Positions 1 through 10,639 are shown, counted from the stretch's first letter. The stretch: 27,599 nt of DNA from Ophiothrix spiculata (GCA_000969725.1 JXSR01S062909.1), one strand, 5' to 3'. Made by a program: numbers and translations. Notes: generated by a model from the sequence alone, not told the origin.

Positions 1-1225
1 ATTTGCTGTCTTATAGCTTGTAGGTATAGTTTCTTTCACATTTAATAGTTTTTGTAAAAATCTTGCTTCCAATATAATGGTCAGAAAAAAAACATGTTTA
101 ATAAATGATACAGTTATAAGAAATGATGCAAATATCATTTTTTAATTCATCAGAAATATAGGAAACAACCAAGTAACAACAATAAGATCTGCTATTAACC
201 TTAAAATACTGTGACAATATGATGGTCAGAAAATAGAGCATACAATAAATGATGCAAGTAAGCCTGATCAAGAATCTAGGAGATAATCACATAACAACAA
301 AACAACCTGTCACAAACCATCAGCAAGGTTCCCATTCAAACTGTCTGATGACAACCATACAGCTTGAATATGTTACATAGCAAGCATTGGAATCACCTGC
401 AGTATGTCTCAACTATATTTATGTCATGCCGGATGTCATGTAGTTTATTCTAGCGAGTTGGAAAGTGAAAAAAAAAGCCTCATCATACTAACATTTTAAT
501 CGTCCAATTGATCATTTCTATGAGCAATTGTGAAAATAAATATCTTTAAAATACTACAAATTTTCTAGCATTTATATAAACATTATATAAAACAGTAATG
601 GAGTCCGATGATATCCTCATTTCCTGTTCACAGAATATAATAGCAATGTGCTTTGTAGTAAAGTAAGGGATTCGCAAAGAATACAAAGAATATTGAGTAG
701 TGGTTGTAGCAATATCGTCACGGTGATGCAGGTGGCGATGATGATTCAACGAGACAGTGACGCAATTATTTACCTCCAGGTGATCCTGAGTAGCATCTTA
801 AGGAAAACAAAACCATAGCTTTAACATTGATTGCCATGGGGCGCTATGATCTGTATGAATATATGCATTCTTATAGGGTGATCAGGATGTTTGTTTTTAG
901 CATGATGTGCTAGGATTATGCCATTGTAATTTTAATGAGGAAGGGGATAGTATATAACGATGTACTAACTGAAGTTACTGAGTTTGGGAGGTTTAGCCAA
1001 CCTTTTTTACTTAATATTCTTAAAAGAAGATACAAAGTGTTGATTTAAACAGTGTTCATTGTACTAAATTACTTAGGCTATAAGATTAATGAATCCTTAA
1101 AAGTACTTTTATATCAAAAGATTTACCCATCTTTAAAAAGTTTTTACTCAAAGCTTTGTAAACAATCCAAGTTAAATTTGAATCAAAATCAACATTATAT
1201 TTTGTATACAGAATCCAAGCATTAA

Positions 1226-1755
1226 AGGGGCAGCCTAGATTCCACTTACAATTTAAAACTTATGGAAATGCTCAAAATAAAGCTTAAAAGTGTAGTAACA
1301 TCCAAAAAGTACATAGATTTACACAAAAATGGCTCAAAACGAGAGAAAACTAATTTGCAATATATCATTCTTTGATGGTGGTGTGACTATCTTTTGTTTT
1401 CTGAATCCTAAATTTGTACCTCAGATCTGGATTTACCAGATAAAAAATCAAACAAATCTCTTAGAGATAATTTAATACATATTAAAAGAGAAACACTTTC
1501 ATCAAAAATAATTTGTTTACCCATCACATGTGTAGAAACAAAATATTTTTAAATTTTGAAACTAGAAACACTGTTTTCACATCTTTTTTTTCGCCGGCGA
1601 AAAAAATTAAAGCAGGTAAAGAATTGCAATTTTCTCGAATATTCCTCAAAATCATGGAAAACTACTTGTAGGTTATATTACTATAAACATGTTCTACCGA
1701 TTCATGTAAAACAATATAGGTAAAAAATTAGTGGGAAGCATCTAGGCTAGTCCCT
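1226..1755. mobile_element. TTAA-flanked MITE (piggyBac-type target), in copy A only
   Basis: The 530-bp element lies between two TTAA tetranucleotides (1222-1225 and 1756-1759). Its ends are inverted repeats: the left begins AGGGGCAGCCTAGATTCC, and the right on the opposite strand begins AGGGACTAGCCTAGATGC. Copy B of the surrounding duplication has the empty site: 'gcattaagtctaaat' at about 4507-4521 carries one TTAA and nothing else. This gives direct evidence for both the element boundaries and the TTAA target duplication. It has no coding capacity, so it would be non-autonomous. TTAA duplication is the hallmark of the piggyBac superfamily, but these termini start AGGG rather than the usual CCC, so the family is inferred from the target site alone. 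Near its centre it holds a 22-bp perfect GC-core palindrome (1585-1606). Confidence 0.82.
1585..1606. repeat. 22-bp perfect palindrome T7-CGCCGGCG-A7
   Basis: Seven T, then CGCCGGCG, then seven A form a perfect palindrome inside the MITE at 1226-1755. The GC-only core with two CpG-rich half sites stands out in otherwise very AT-rich DNA. It could be an internal structural or protein-binding signal of the transposon. No function can be assigned from sequence. Confidence 0.85.
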
Positions 1756-1808
1756 TTAAGTTCTAAATACGTGTACAAAGTTACATATGTTATCATAATG
1801 GATAAGCG

Positions 1809-2000
1809 GAGTTTTCATTGAAATCTCATAAAAATCAAGTTACATGTAAAGATAATAATATATACATACTATGCTGATATAGTACTAAATACAAAGCAAC
1901 ATTATGGTCTCATAAATTTTAATAGTAGAGTTTTCATTAAAAATCCCATAAACATCAGGGTACTTGTTAAGATAATGCTATACTGCCATAGAATGATGTT
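1809..2000. repeat. Diverged ~119-bp tandem pair shared by copies A and B
   Basis: The motif 'gagttttcatt(g/a)aaa..ctcataaa' followed by 'aagataat' occurs at about 1809 and again at about 1928. The same two-unit arrangement is present in copy B at about 4556 and 4674. This small duplication therefore predates the large duplication of the region. Confidence 0.7.
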
Positions 2001-2830
2001 GTGATAGTTGATCAGAAATAGATCAGGCATACAATGCTGTACAGTAAAAGAGTTCAACATGAAGCCATTTGTTCGGCATCAAAATTGGGCACCTTTAGTT
2101 AAATGGCTGTAACTTTTGAATGCAGTGGTGGATTTCAAGAAACTAAAATTCTCATTAATGCTGATTAAATTTGTTATTTAGCAAGCATAATCAGAGTTGT
2201 TAAACGTAACCAGATTTTCTGTAAAAAAATTCCTCCGTTGATTACACTTTAATTTGACTCACCTTGTAAAGGAAACAAATAAGAAGAAATGACCATTGCC
2301 TCCATGCTGCACATTTTAGTTGTCCTGATATGTTATTCCCTTATTAGTTTATTCAATTCTTATTTTTACTTAAGGAGTTCTGTAAAACATATAGACACTG
2401 CTTGTTGCCCCAAATCTTGGCTATACTATATAATGTAGTTTTACACTTAGGCACCGTCCAGACTCCACTATCGTATAGAATATTTTGCTTAGAATAATGA
2501 CATAGGTTATCAAATAACACACGACAACATATGTCAGAAAAGTGTATACAATTTGTTTTTTGTTAATGGCAAGAAGTATTCAGATTGTGCACAAACCTAA
2601 ACCATTTCAACATTATCCAAAGTTGTGTCAAAATCTGAACTGATAATTCGTCATCAATATGGCAAATATTTATTATGTTTCCTCAAAATTTCTAGTCATA
2701 ATAATTTGTTTTGATTTGTCTGTTAGTCCACATAATATGACATCAATTAAGGAGTAGGCCACAAGTAAACCTAATTAGACAATCCCAATCAGATTGGCAG
2801 GAATTGGAATATTGGTGTTGATAATTATTA

Positions 2831-3224
2831 AAACATAAATAGAGCTAAGAACACAGTTTAATTATTCGATCTTAGGCATCTTTACATAGTCACTGTGCAA
2901 AGTATAGCACATTTCTCCCACTTTAAAGTGACTGTCCATAGACCACCATTTAGTCTAGATAAAGATGAATGACTATTCTGACAAAATTTCATCGATATAG
3001 CTTTCTCCCTTCTGGATGATCTTGAAAACTTTTTGACACCCCCTTCTTATATCAGGCATGTTTGTGTAGAACATGACTAATACATTTATCTTTTTATTGA
3101 ATGGATTGTGGGTGCTTTTGGAAAACATTTGAAGGGGTCTTACTTTTAAAATGTTGTACACATGGTTTATGAAAAAATAACAACTTATACTCTCTGTTGA
3201 ACTCAAGTCTTATTAATTAATTTA
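2831..3224. other. Spacer between the two large copies, no gene seen
   Basis: AT-rich sequence without similarity to either flanking copy that I could detect. A 77-codon open frame at 2973-3206 (minus) has no recognisable domain and is best treated as chance. Confidence 0.6.
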
Positions 3225-5783
3225 ATAGCTTTCATTCACATTATAGGCTATTTCATATCTGGAATTCTGGGATAATGCTTTCAATAGAATGGTAAGAAAC
3301 AAAACATGTTTTTGTACATGATACAGTTATATGAAATGATGTAACTCATTTTTTCATCAGGAATATAGGAAATGACCAAGTAAAAACAATTAAGTTTGCT
3401 CTTTTTATCTTAAAATATCTGTGACAAGATGATGGTCAGAAAATAGAGCATACAATAAATGATGCAAGTATGCGCTATCAGTGATCTAGGAGATAATCAC
3501 GTAACAACAATACAATATCTGTATATGGTCAGAAAATAGAGCATACAATAAATGATGCAAGTATGCCTTATCAGTGATCTAGGAGATGATCACATAACAA
3601 CAATATAACCTCCCACAAACCATCAGCAAGGTTCCCATTTAAACTGTAGCTTTCTGATGAATATGTTACATAGCAAGCAGTGGAATCAACTGCAGTATGT
3701 CTCAACTATATTCATGTCATCCCTGATGTCACGTAGTTTAATCTAACTAGTTGGAAAGTGAAAAAAAAAGCCTCATCGTACTAACATTTTAACCGTCTAA
3801 TTGATAATTTTTGTGAGCAATTGTGCAAATAAATATCTTCAAACTACTACTACTTTTCTAGCATTTATATAAACATGAGATAAAACAATAATGGAATCCG
3901 ATGGTATCCTCATTTCCTGTTCACAGAATATAATAGCAATGTGCCTTGTAGTAAAGTAAGGGATTCTCCCATGGAATATAAAGAATATTGAGTAGTGATT
4001 GTAGCGATATCGTCACGGTGATGCAGGTGGTGTTGATGATGCGATGAGACAGTGACGCAATTGTTTAGCTCCAGGTGATCCTGAGTAGTGTCTTAAGGAA
4101 AACAAAACCGTAGCTTTAACGCTGATTGCTATGGGGCGCTATGATCGGTATGGATATATGCATTCTTATAAGTATCAGGATGTTTGTTTTTAGCGTGATG
4201 TGCCAGGATTATGCCATTGGAATTGTAATGAGGAAGGAGATAGTATATAGCGATGTTCTAACTGAAGTTACTGACTTCTAGAGGTTTATCCAACCTTTTT
4301 CACTTAATATTCTGAAAAGAAGTAACGCGTTGTTGGTTTAAAAAATATTCATTGTACGATAACTGAAGTTTTAAAACTAAATTTCTACCAAAGTCTATAT
4401 CAAAAGATTTACCCATCTTTAGAAAAGTTTTACTCAAAGCTTTGTAAACAATCCAAGTTAAATTTGAATCAAAATCAACATAATATGTTGTATAAAGAAA
4501 CCAGGCATTAAGTCTAAATACTAAGTTTCAAATGTTCTCATAAATGAATAGGTAGAGTTTTCATTGAAATCTCATAAAAATCAAGTTATGTGTAAAGATA
4601 ATAATATATACTATGCTGACATAATAAATACAATGTCACATTATGGTCTCATAAATTTTAATAGTATAATTTTCATTAAAAACCCCATATAAATCATGGA
4701 ACTTGTTAAGATAATGCTTTAGTGACATAGAGCGATGTTGATCAGAAATAGATCAGGCATATTTGTAGAGCATCAACAATATATTTAGCTCATAGGAGTG
4801 TGAAAAGAATTAGAATAACACACACTGTAAATATATTAATTAACTGCCACATAAGAATAACAATAATATGTATTAGATACCTTGGGTGGAGTTCTGTGAT
4901 TCTAACATGTCTGATATTCAACTTTTGTTTGTATTTTGCCTACAGAAAGAACTTATCATCTACTCATGTCAGTAAAGCATATTATGAAGTAATTCCCTTT
5001 AGGATTGTCAAATGACTCATGTTAATAGGAGAAAAGCTGACAGGAACTTATGCATTTTGTTGGCTTTCCTGCAGTCATGATTTGGTTTAATAATTGGATT
5101 TGTTCATGGCAGTTTTGTAATTGTTATGCTATTAATTTGCGAGTTGTTAACGATATGTGTCAAATTATTTCAAGAATATACTAGACTTATTTATTGAGAA
5201 AGACAGGGACTTGTAACCTTTGAGGTTTAGAGAGGTGTTAATTTAAGACTGAGCTTAGACTCCATGGACTAAACTTTTGTTGGAATGTCACAAAACAAAT
5301 ATGAAGAAATGACCATTGACTCCTTGCTGTTTTAGCTGTCCTCGCATGTTATTCAGCCATTTGTTTATTTCATTCTTCTTTAACCCAGGGAGTCCCTTTA
5401 AGCATAGACACTTTTCTGGTTGCCCTAAATTTTGGCTATATTGTATGTAATGCCATTTTGCACTTTTACAGATGTCAGGAAAGTGTATACAATTTGTTAT
5501 TTGAAAATGGTAGCACACAAACCTAAATCATTTCAACATTATCTGAAGTTGTGTATATTGCTATGAGAATTTCTTGATCAAAATTTGAACTGATAAGTCG
5601 TCAATTAAATTTGACAAATATTTATTATGTTTTGTCAAAATTTCTAGACATATTAATTTGTTTTGATTAGTTCTGTATGTCCATATAATATAACATCAAT
5701 TAAGGAATAGGCCATAACTAAACCTAATTAGACAATTCCAATCAGATTGGAAGGATTCGGAATATTGGTGTCGATAATTATTA
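3225..5783. repeat. Copy B of the large diverged direct duplication
   Basis: Collinear partner of copy A. It lacks the 530-bp MITE and shows the undisturbed TTAA target at about 4509. It carries a private 93-bp tandem duplication (3432-3617). Between about 4762 and 5288 it has roughly 525 bases that do not match the roughly 245 bases found at the equivalent place in copy A (about 2030-2275). The similarity resumes at 'acaaa(t)a.gaagaaatgaccattg' and stops sharply after 'gataattatta' at 5783. No coding region was recognised. The open frame at 4800-5015 lies in the private segment and has no known domain. Confidence 0.9.
3432..3617. repeat. 93-bp tandem duplication private to copy B
   Basis: The block starting 'atggtcagaaaatagagca' at 3432 recurs at 3525, a period of 93. 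Both units run through 'ctaggagat(a/g)atcac(g/a)taacaacaa' (the end anchor is at 3503 and 3596). Copy A has this block once, from 222, so the extra unit arose in copy B after the two copies separated. The two units are nearly identical, much closer than copies A and B are to each other, so this is a younger event. Confidence 0.9.
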
Positions 5784-6585
5784 ATATTGTCAGATGTTAT
5801 CTACATTAGATAGCCAGGAAGTTTCCACTGAATATGAACAAGTGTTGACAGTTGTACTGATTTCTGAAAATAGGCCACGAGACCATTGACCCTTTCAAAC
5901 AATTTAAATAACATAGAGGGATTTATAGTGCTCTTAAATGGATAAAAGGAATAATGTTGCAATATAGTAAGTATTGCATCATAATAGCTGTGCTCAATTA
6001 GTTGATGCTTTTTCTGGCAAGTAATTCACAAAACACCCTATTTTTCTGTTTGGACACATTGGTTTTTGGCAAAACCCTACCAATTAATATAGGCTACCTA
6101 AAATGGTTAGAATATAACCCAAAATCGTGTTACATATCCATATACCAACAATATGTGAGAATCCTCCAGAGCAGGAATATAGTCTTTTGGAGGGCTTCTC
6201 AGCTTGTGGCCCATGCTCCAATGTGGCACTTTGAGAAATAGCACTTGGGCTCTCCTAAAATAAGAAAGAAAATAAAAGAAAAAATACATTTAATGCTTTT
6301 CTCTTGTTTATGTGGTGCATTGTAAGAAGAAGGAGAATCCATGGCCTGATCTAGAGCTTCTAAAATATGTTTCTTCATGTATCTCCTCCTTATTGATGTT
6401 TGTATACTATCCTATAAATGAGCGTCATGAACTTTAATCTAATCAGGGGTTCCAAATTGAATTAAAAGATTGACATGAGCTAAAATAATCTTCAAGTTAG
6501 ATGCTATCCAGGGTAAAAAATTCTGTTAATATCTCCTTTATTGATATAAAAAAGTATATAGTATAAAAATCGTAGACTTGTAACC

Positions 6586-6606
6586 TGATTAGACAATGTC
6601 TAATCA
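6586..6606. repeat. 21-bp palindrome, possible remnant of a third copy
   Basis: TGATTAGACA and TGTCTAATCA form perfect 10-bp arms around a single A. The surrounding 'aacctgattagacaat..aatca' and following 'gaattgg' resemble the right-hand part of the large duplicated unit ('aacctaattagacaat..caatca' and 'ggaattgg' at about 2770-2810 and 5727-5762). It may be a decayed third fragment, but the match is short. Confidence 0.45.
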
Positions 6607-6774
6607 AGTCTGATAGAATTGGAACTTATATGACTTTCATTTAGTACTATCTCCTGAAAATCGGCCAGGAAATGCCAGCTGATAATGGCCACTGACAAAG
6701 GTATGGATGTGTGGAAATGAATAGTGACACACACAAAGGGAAACTACCTCTATTTGTTGACATTGGGTTGGAAA

Positions 6775-6828
6775 TGACCACCACAAATGACTGACCACTA
6801 AAGAGACAATGACCACAAGGAATGACCA
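6775..6828. promoter_or_regulatory. Cluster of four TGACCA motifs
   Basis: TGACCA occurs at 6775-6780, 6792-6797, 6810-6815 and 6823-6828, all in the same orientation. The opposite strand of TGACC is GGTCA, the half-site recognised by many nuclear receptors. The spacings (17, 18 and 13) are not a standard direct-repeat receptor element. This could be a homotypic cluster or a decayed simple repeat. Confidence 0.25.
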
Positions 6829-7839
6829 ATGTTAGATAGGTTTTGTTGACTTTATACATTGGCAAATACACCCTGTTACTGTAGAATGCAAATATGTTGT
6901 TGGATATATTTTATGGTTTTATGTTATGGAAATTGCAGAAATATTTGATGTTGAAGATTTGCCTTTTTATATCTATTTAGCACAAAGTGGATAACATTAT
7001 TTTGTGCCAAAATACTGACAGTGCCATAGACTTTCATGTAATTGTTGGACTACCTGTTTCAATCATAGCCTTAAGATTTTTTTTTATTGGTTTGTTTCCC
7101 CTATTCTTTAAAAAAAAATGACACAATATATCCATAAACGAAATGAAATACCCATGTAATTTGACAGTATTTCCTTTAAAGTTAAGTTGGCTGTTGATTT
7201 ATGATATCCAAATTTTCTACAAAGAAAATTGTTTTCATAAAGCTTTATACATTAGCAGAAGTGCTTTTTAACCTAAAGAAAGAGTTATGCTGAAAGCACT
7301 GTTTGATTACTTTTGTCAACAATATTTGTCAATTTCCCAAGTGAACCATATTCCTCACTTCTCCTAATCATCTAACAAACAGGATCAAAGGATTTCCCAG
7401 GATTTTTCTGGGTGCTAACTACGTCAAATATTTGCAAAGCCTGTGGGTTGTCATACAAGTTTATCCCAGACACTACTTTGTCCAGTTTTAATCCAGCTAA
7501 GGATTGAGTTGATTAGGATTGGAAATCCTCTCGACAAAGTGTTAAAGAGTTGCCAATTACCGCGGACCTCCTGAATGGATATCCGTGTAAGATGGAAAGC
7601 AAGATCTGTAAACACACAGTTTTGGGTTGTGACAACATGTTATGGATATACAAGTTGACAAAATAAGGAAGGATTTGTTCATAAAATAGGGACGATGAGA
7701 GAATGGTACCAACATGCTTAGGGGATGGAACTGAACTTAATGTAGGGTTCATAACCTGGGTAAGAGGGAAGGGGGTGTCACTCCAATCATTGCATATTTA
7801 CCATCCATGCAAGTAAAGTACTTATTAAGTAACAGGGTA

Positions 7840-8105
7840 AAGGTAAAGGGGACAGCCTGTATTTGCACTTGTCAGAGTGCCCATTCTCATTTGAAGCGAA
7901 TGGGCCAGACTCCTTTTTTGTCATATTTGCGAAGAGGAGATCACCACACCTTCTTTCCCAAGAGTCTGTTACCTTCCTAGCATGTTGGTATCCATTTGAC
8001 ACCTGGGTGGAGAGGAGCACATTTAGGGTGAAAACATAGTCAGCCTCCATACAAAATCTTGCCCAAGGACACTACACACGTCACTGGATTCAAACCAGTC
8101 AATAA
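7840..8105 (-). mobile_element. tRNA-type SINE (minus strand, 5'-truncated)
   Basis: Read on the minus strand, the element has a polymerase III B-box-like stretch 'ggtttgaatccag' at about 8084-8096. It is followed by 'tagtgtccttgggcaag', a long central segment, 'cctctccacccaggtgtcaaatgg', and a short tail region 'cccctttacctttaccc'. B box, 'gtgtccttgggcaag' and 'cacccaggtg..aatgg' in this order is a pattern I associate with tRNA-derived SINEs of marine animals. No convincing A box is present upstream, so the 5' end appears lost. The 87-codon open frame here (7787-8050 minus) is translated repeat, not a gene. The family name is not recognised. Confidence 0.6.
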
Positions 8106-8185
8106 AAACAGTTAGAGATTTATACCGTTAAGGCGAATTCATACTCGGCCTCCAAACAAAATTTTTTCTACCAAACATTTGGTTG

Positions 8186-8193
8186 TGACGTCA
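8186..8193. promoter_or_regulatory. CRE-like octamer TGACGTCA in left MITE arm
   Basis: TGACGTCA is the consensus palindromic site for CREB/ATF family bZIP factors. It occurs in both arms of the MITE (also at 8347-8354). Function is inferred from the motif alone. Confidence 0.4.
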
Positions 8194-8346
8194 CCAAATA
8201 TTTGCCATCGAACTTAAAGTATGAACGGTTAGCAAACATTTGGTCCAATGTATATGGCAATTCAATAGTATGTGCAATCTAGCACAAAATTTTATTTGGT
8301 CTCAACTCGGTGTTGAAGTTATTTTGTTTGGAGTCACTCGTCATTT

Positions 8347-8354
8347 TGACGTCA
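8347..8354. promoter_or_regulatory. CRE-like octamer TGACGTCA in right MITE arm
   Basis: Mirror partner of the site in the left arm, at the inner boundary of the terminal inverted repeat. Any copy of this family would carry a pair of such sites. Confidence 0.4.
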
Positions 8355-8409
8355 CGACCAAATGTTTGGTAGGAAAAATTTTGTTTGGAGGCCGACTATG
8401 ATTTGGCCT

Positions 8410-10386
8410 TATGGCCATGCATGTCGTCCCTACTAATTATGCTATTTACCATTTACTGTGTGAGTTTATAGGCCTACATACTTCTGTGATAAGATGATTA
8501 AAACCAATGACAATTCTTTACTAATGCTCAAACCAAGACAGATTGTAAAAACAGTTGGAACGGACTCGCATATTTGCCAGTGAATTTAATAACCAGTCTC
8601 TGAGTACATACAAAATTGCAGACAAAGACAAAAACCATCTCAGCTTAATCATTGTCATTAATCCTTAATTTTCTTTCCATATGTGTAAAGTAGAACGCAC
8701 GGCTCGGAACTCGCAACATTTGTAGAAAACAATTACCAATGAGCTAGCTAGGTGTGTTTGTTACTAGGAGCCAGACAAGCTATATCAATATTTGATGGAT
8801 GTAGATGTTGTTTTGTTGTTAATATAGTGGAGATAGCAGGTGGAATGTGGAGGAACTGTGTCTGGAATTACAGAGCTATGTGATATGGTGTGGTTCAAGG
8901 CCATGTAAAGGGAGGCTGGCTGGCTGCAAATTGGGGCATTTGTGGGAGGAGCATATTTGATTGCAATACTTCTCTTATAACAATTACAAGTAATCTGCAA
9001 CTGCAAGCATGAAACTTATATATAAAGAAAATATAAAATAGAAGTAGCAAAAATATCCTGATTGACCAGATATAAAAACGGTTCCCTGTCTGAGTATGTC
9101 AATTATCAAAAAATCCCATTTTGTGATGATCCGGATTAAAATAAACATAGAATAAACAGAAACTATAGATTTTATTTTTCAATAATGTGATCATCATTAC
9201 AATAAGTATTTGAATAATAACCACCAGAGAAATAATAGCTTTATTTACAATTTTCAATCTTTGCTATTACATCAACTACAAGATATAAAATATTTTAAAA
9301 CGAAAATCATTTGAAGAATTACTAAATATAAAATTATGCCAGAATTGGAATTCTCAGAAGCATTCCATAATCGTCATCCTGACGTACCTTGATTTTACCT
9401 GGGAAAGAATTGGCAATGAGTTTAATGGTTTGTCTCAAATTGGGTTCAAATCGAGTGATAAAATAGGTCACATTACTTAGCTGCTCTGAGTATGTGACAT
9501 TCTGTAGATGAACATGGTGCAGGCAATTATGATAATCCTGAGTAATGAATTGAAATTGCAATTGCCTCCAGGTATTCATGATTATTTCCAATTATAGAGA
9601 GCTGTGCATGGCAATATCACTGATTTCTACTCTATGTACCCGATTCCCTTCGGAGGTTTAATAGCACATTCAAGGAGCTTGGTTGGATTTTGTCATCATG
9701 TTTTGTTATTCATTTTTATGAATTATTCATTTTCTGATATTTTTGTGAAATAAAAATAAAAATGTGAAAACATGTGTGACCATGGATACCATTAGCAGTA
9801 ATATTTAAGGGATTGCTTATCATCCCGATTATAAAATTTCACTTTTACCCACACATGACAATGTTTTGTTGTTACAGGTAAAGCATGCCCATACAAACTT
9901 ACCACTGTGATTTCTGTAAATAGATTAATTTGTTGTAGGATTGTGTTCAAAATATAGATGATTTTGCGTGACAAATTCAGAAACTTATACTCACAGCTTT
10001 AGCTTATGCCATCTTGGCTTTGACTTGTTCCACTGCTTTTCCCCGGGAAACTAGATTATAGCCTCTTAACAAGGTGATTGTTTTCTCAAAAGCAAATAAA
10101 TGTGAGGTGTAAAACTCAAAATAAAAGAGAAACATGTCCTCTAATTGTTCAAGAGTGATATTTTAAAGAAACTTTAGCCAAGTTGTGGAAGGGATACAAA
10201 TACGATGCTGTGAGTAAGACAGGATTGAATAAGCTCATTTTAAAAAAGAATGATGCTGATTTCTGACTTTTAACCACTTGGATGCTTTCATCCCATATCA
10301 ACATGTACAGTACTGTGCTGAGGTGTCTAAACCTGTAACCCTCATATACCGCTTAAATTGATGTTTCTTGAATGATTTAAGCATTG
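8410..10386. other. AT-rich stretch, nothing recognised
   Basis: No exon, RNA gene or transposon end was recognised. Open frames at 8785-9006, 9334-9591 and 9792-9974 (all minus) have low-complexity, cysteine/histidine/tyrosine-rich translations typical of chance frames in AT-rich DNA. Confidence 0.6.
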
Positions 10387-10421
10387 GGCACAAAAGTATG
10401 ATTTGGCACAAAAGTATGATA
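10387..10421. repeat. 18-bp tandem duplication
   Basis: The unit 'ggcacaaaagtatgattt' is present twice in direct succession (starts 10387 and 10405). Confidence 0.85.
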
Positions 10422-10639
10422 GTGAAAACATTAGATGATGATATTCTGAACATTTTGATGTGCATTTCATCAGTCTCAGAAAGGATTTATTAATGCTATG
10501 ACTTTGGGGACAACGGGATGTCACCCTGTATATACGGGGTCAGCAAAGAGTAGAAAAGACTCCATTCCCGTACTTGATGCGCACGGAAGTGGTTAAATTT
10601 GATTGCACTATTCAGTAGTTATTTTTATACCCACTGAAT

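Larger units (their letters stand above)
1..2830. repeat. Copy A of a large diverged direct duplication
   Basis: The sequence is collinear with copy B (about 3225-5783). Shared anchors include the block after 'aacatgttt' (91 vs 3303), the 'atggtcagaaaatagagca' block (222 vs 3432), the CpG-containing block around 'gatatcgtcacggtgatgc' (about 710 vs 4010), the block at about 1120-1225 vs 4395-4505, 'gaaatgaccattg' (about 2286 vs 5305), and the right-hand end 'ggaatattggtgt..gataattatta' (ends 2830 vs 5783). By eye the copies differ at very roughly one base in ten, plus indels. Copy A alone carries the 530-bp MITE at 1226-1755 and about 75 extra bases near 2460-2535. The left boundary is probably at or before base 1. 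No conserved reading frame survives the comparison: the frame at 546-749 (minus) is shifted by an indel in copy B, so this looks non-coding. It could be a genuine tandem duplication or two uncollapsed haplotypes. Confidence 0.9.
5784..7839. other. AT-rich stretch without a recognisable gene
   Basis: No exon, RNA gene or intact transposon was recognised. Points of structure are the palindrome at 6586-6606 and the TGACCA cluster at 6775-6828, listed separately. Open frames of 60-79 codons on either strand (for example 6002-6241 plus and 7513-7752 minus) have no domain features. Confidence 0.6.
8131..8409. mobile_element. 279-bp MITE with 63-bp terminal inverted repeats
   Basis: Bases 8131-8193 match the reverse complement of 8347-8409 at 58 of 63 positions. 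The ends are AGGCGAATTCATACTCGGCC on the left and AGGCCAAATCATAGTCGGCC on the right read inverted. TA lies just outside each end (8129-8130 and 8410-8411), consistent with a TA target duplication as in Tc1/mariner-like elements. A longer TTA-type site is possible. Each arm ends internally in the octamer TGACGTCA (8186-8193 and 8347-8354), and the interior repeats fragments of the arm ('caaacatttgg', 'tttgtttggag'). There is no coding capacity. The two arms are still about 92% alike, suggesting a fairly recent insertion. Confidence 0.88.

Noticed and set aside
546..749. 67-codon minus frame in copy A as a conserved small protein
   Set aside because: The corresponding copy B sequence (about 3880-4060) has an indel that breaks the frame, so the similarity is at DNA level only.
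5387..5402. Another TTAA transposon end ('gggagtccctttaag')
   Set aside because: Copy A has the aligned sequence with no insertion boundary here, so it is a chance resemblance to the MITE terminus.
7787..8050. 87-codon minus frame as a coding gene
   Set aside because: It lies wholly inside a SINE-like repeat with tRNA-type promoter motif and is translated repeat.
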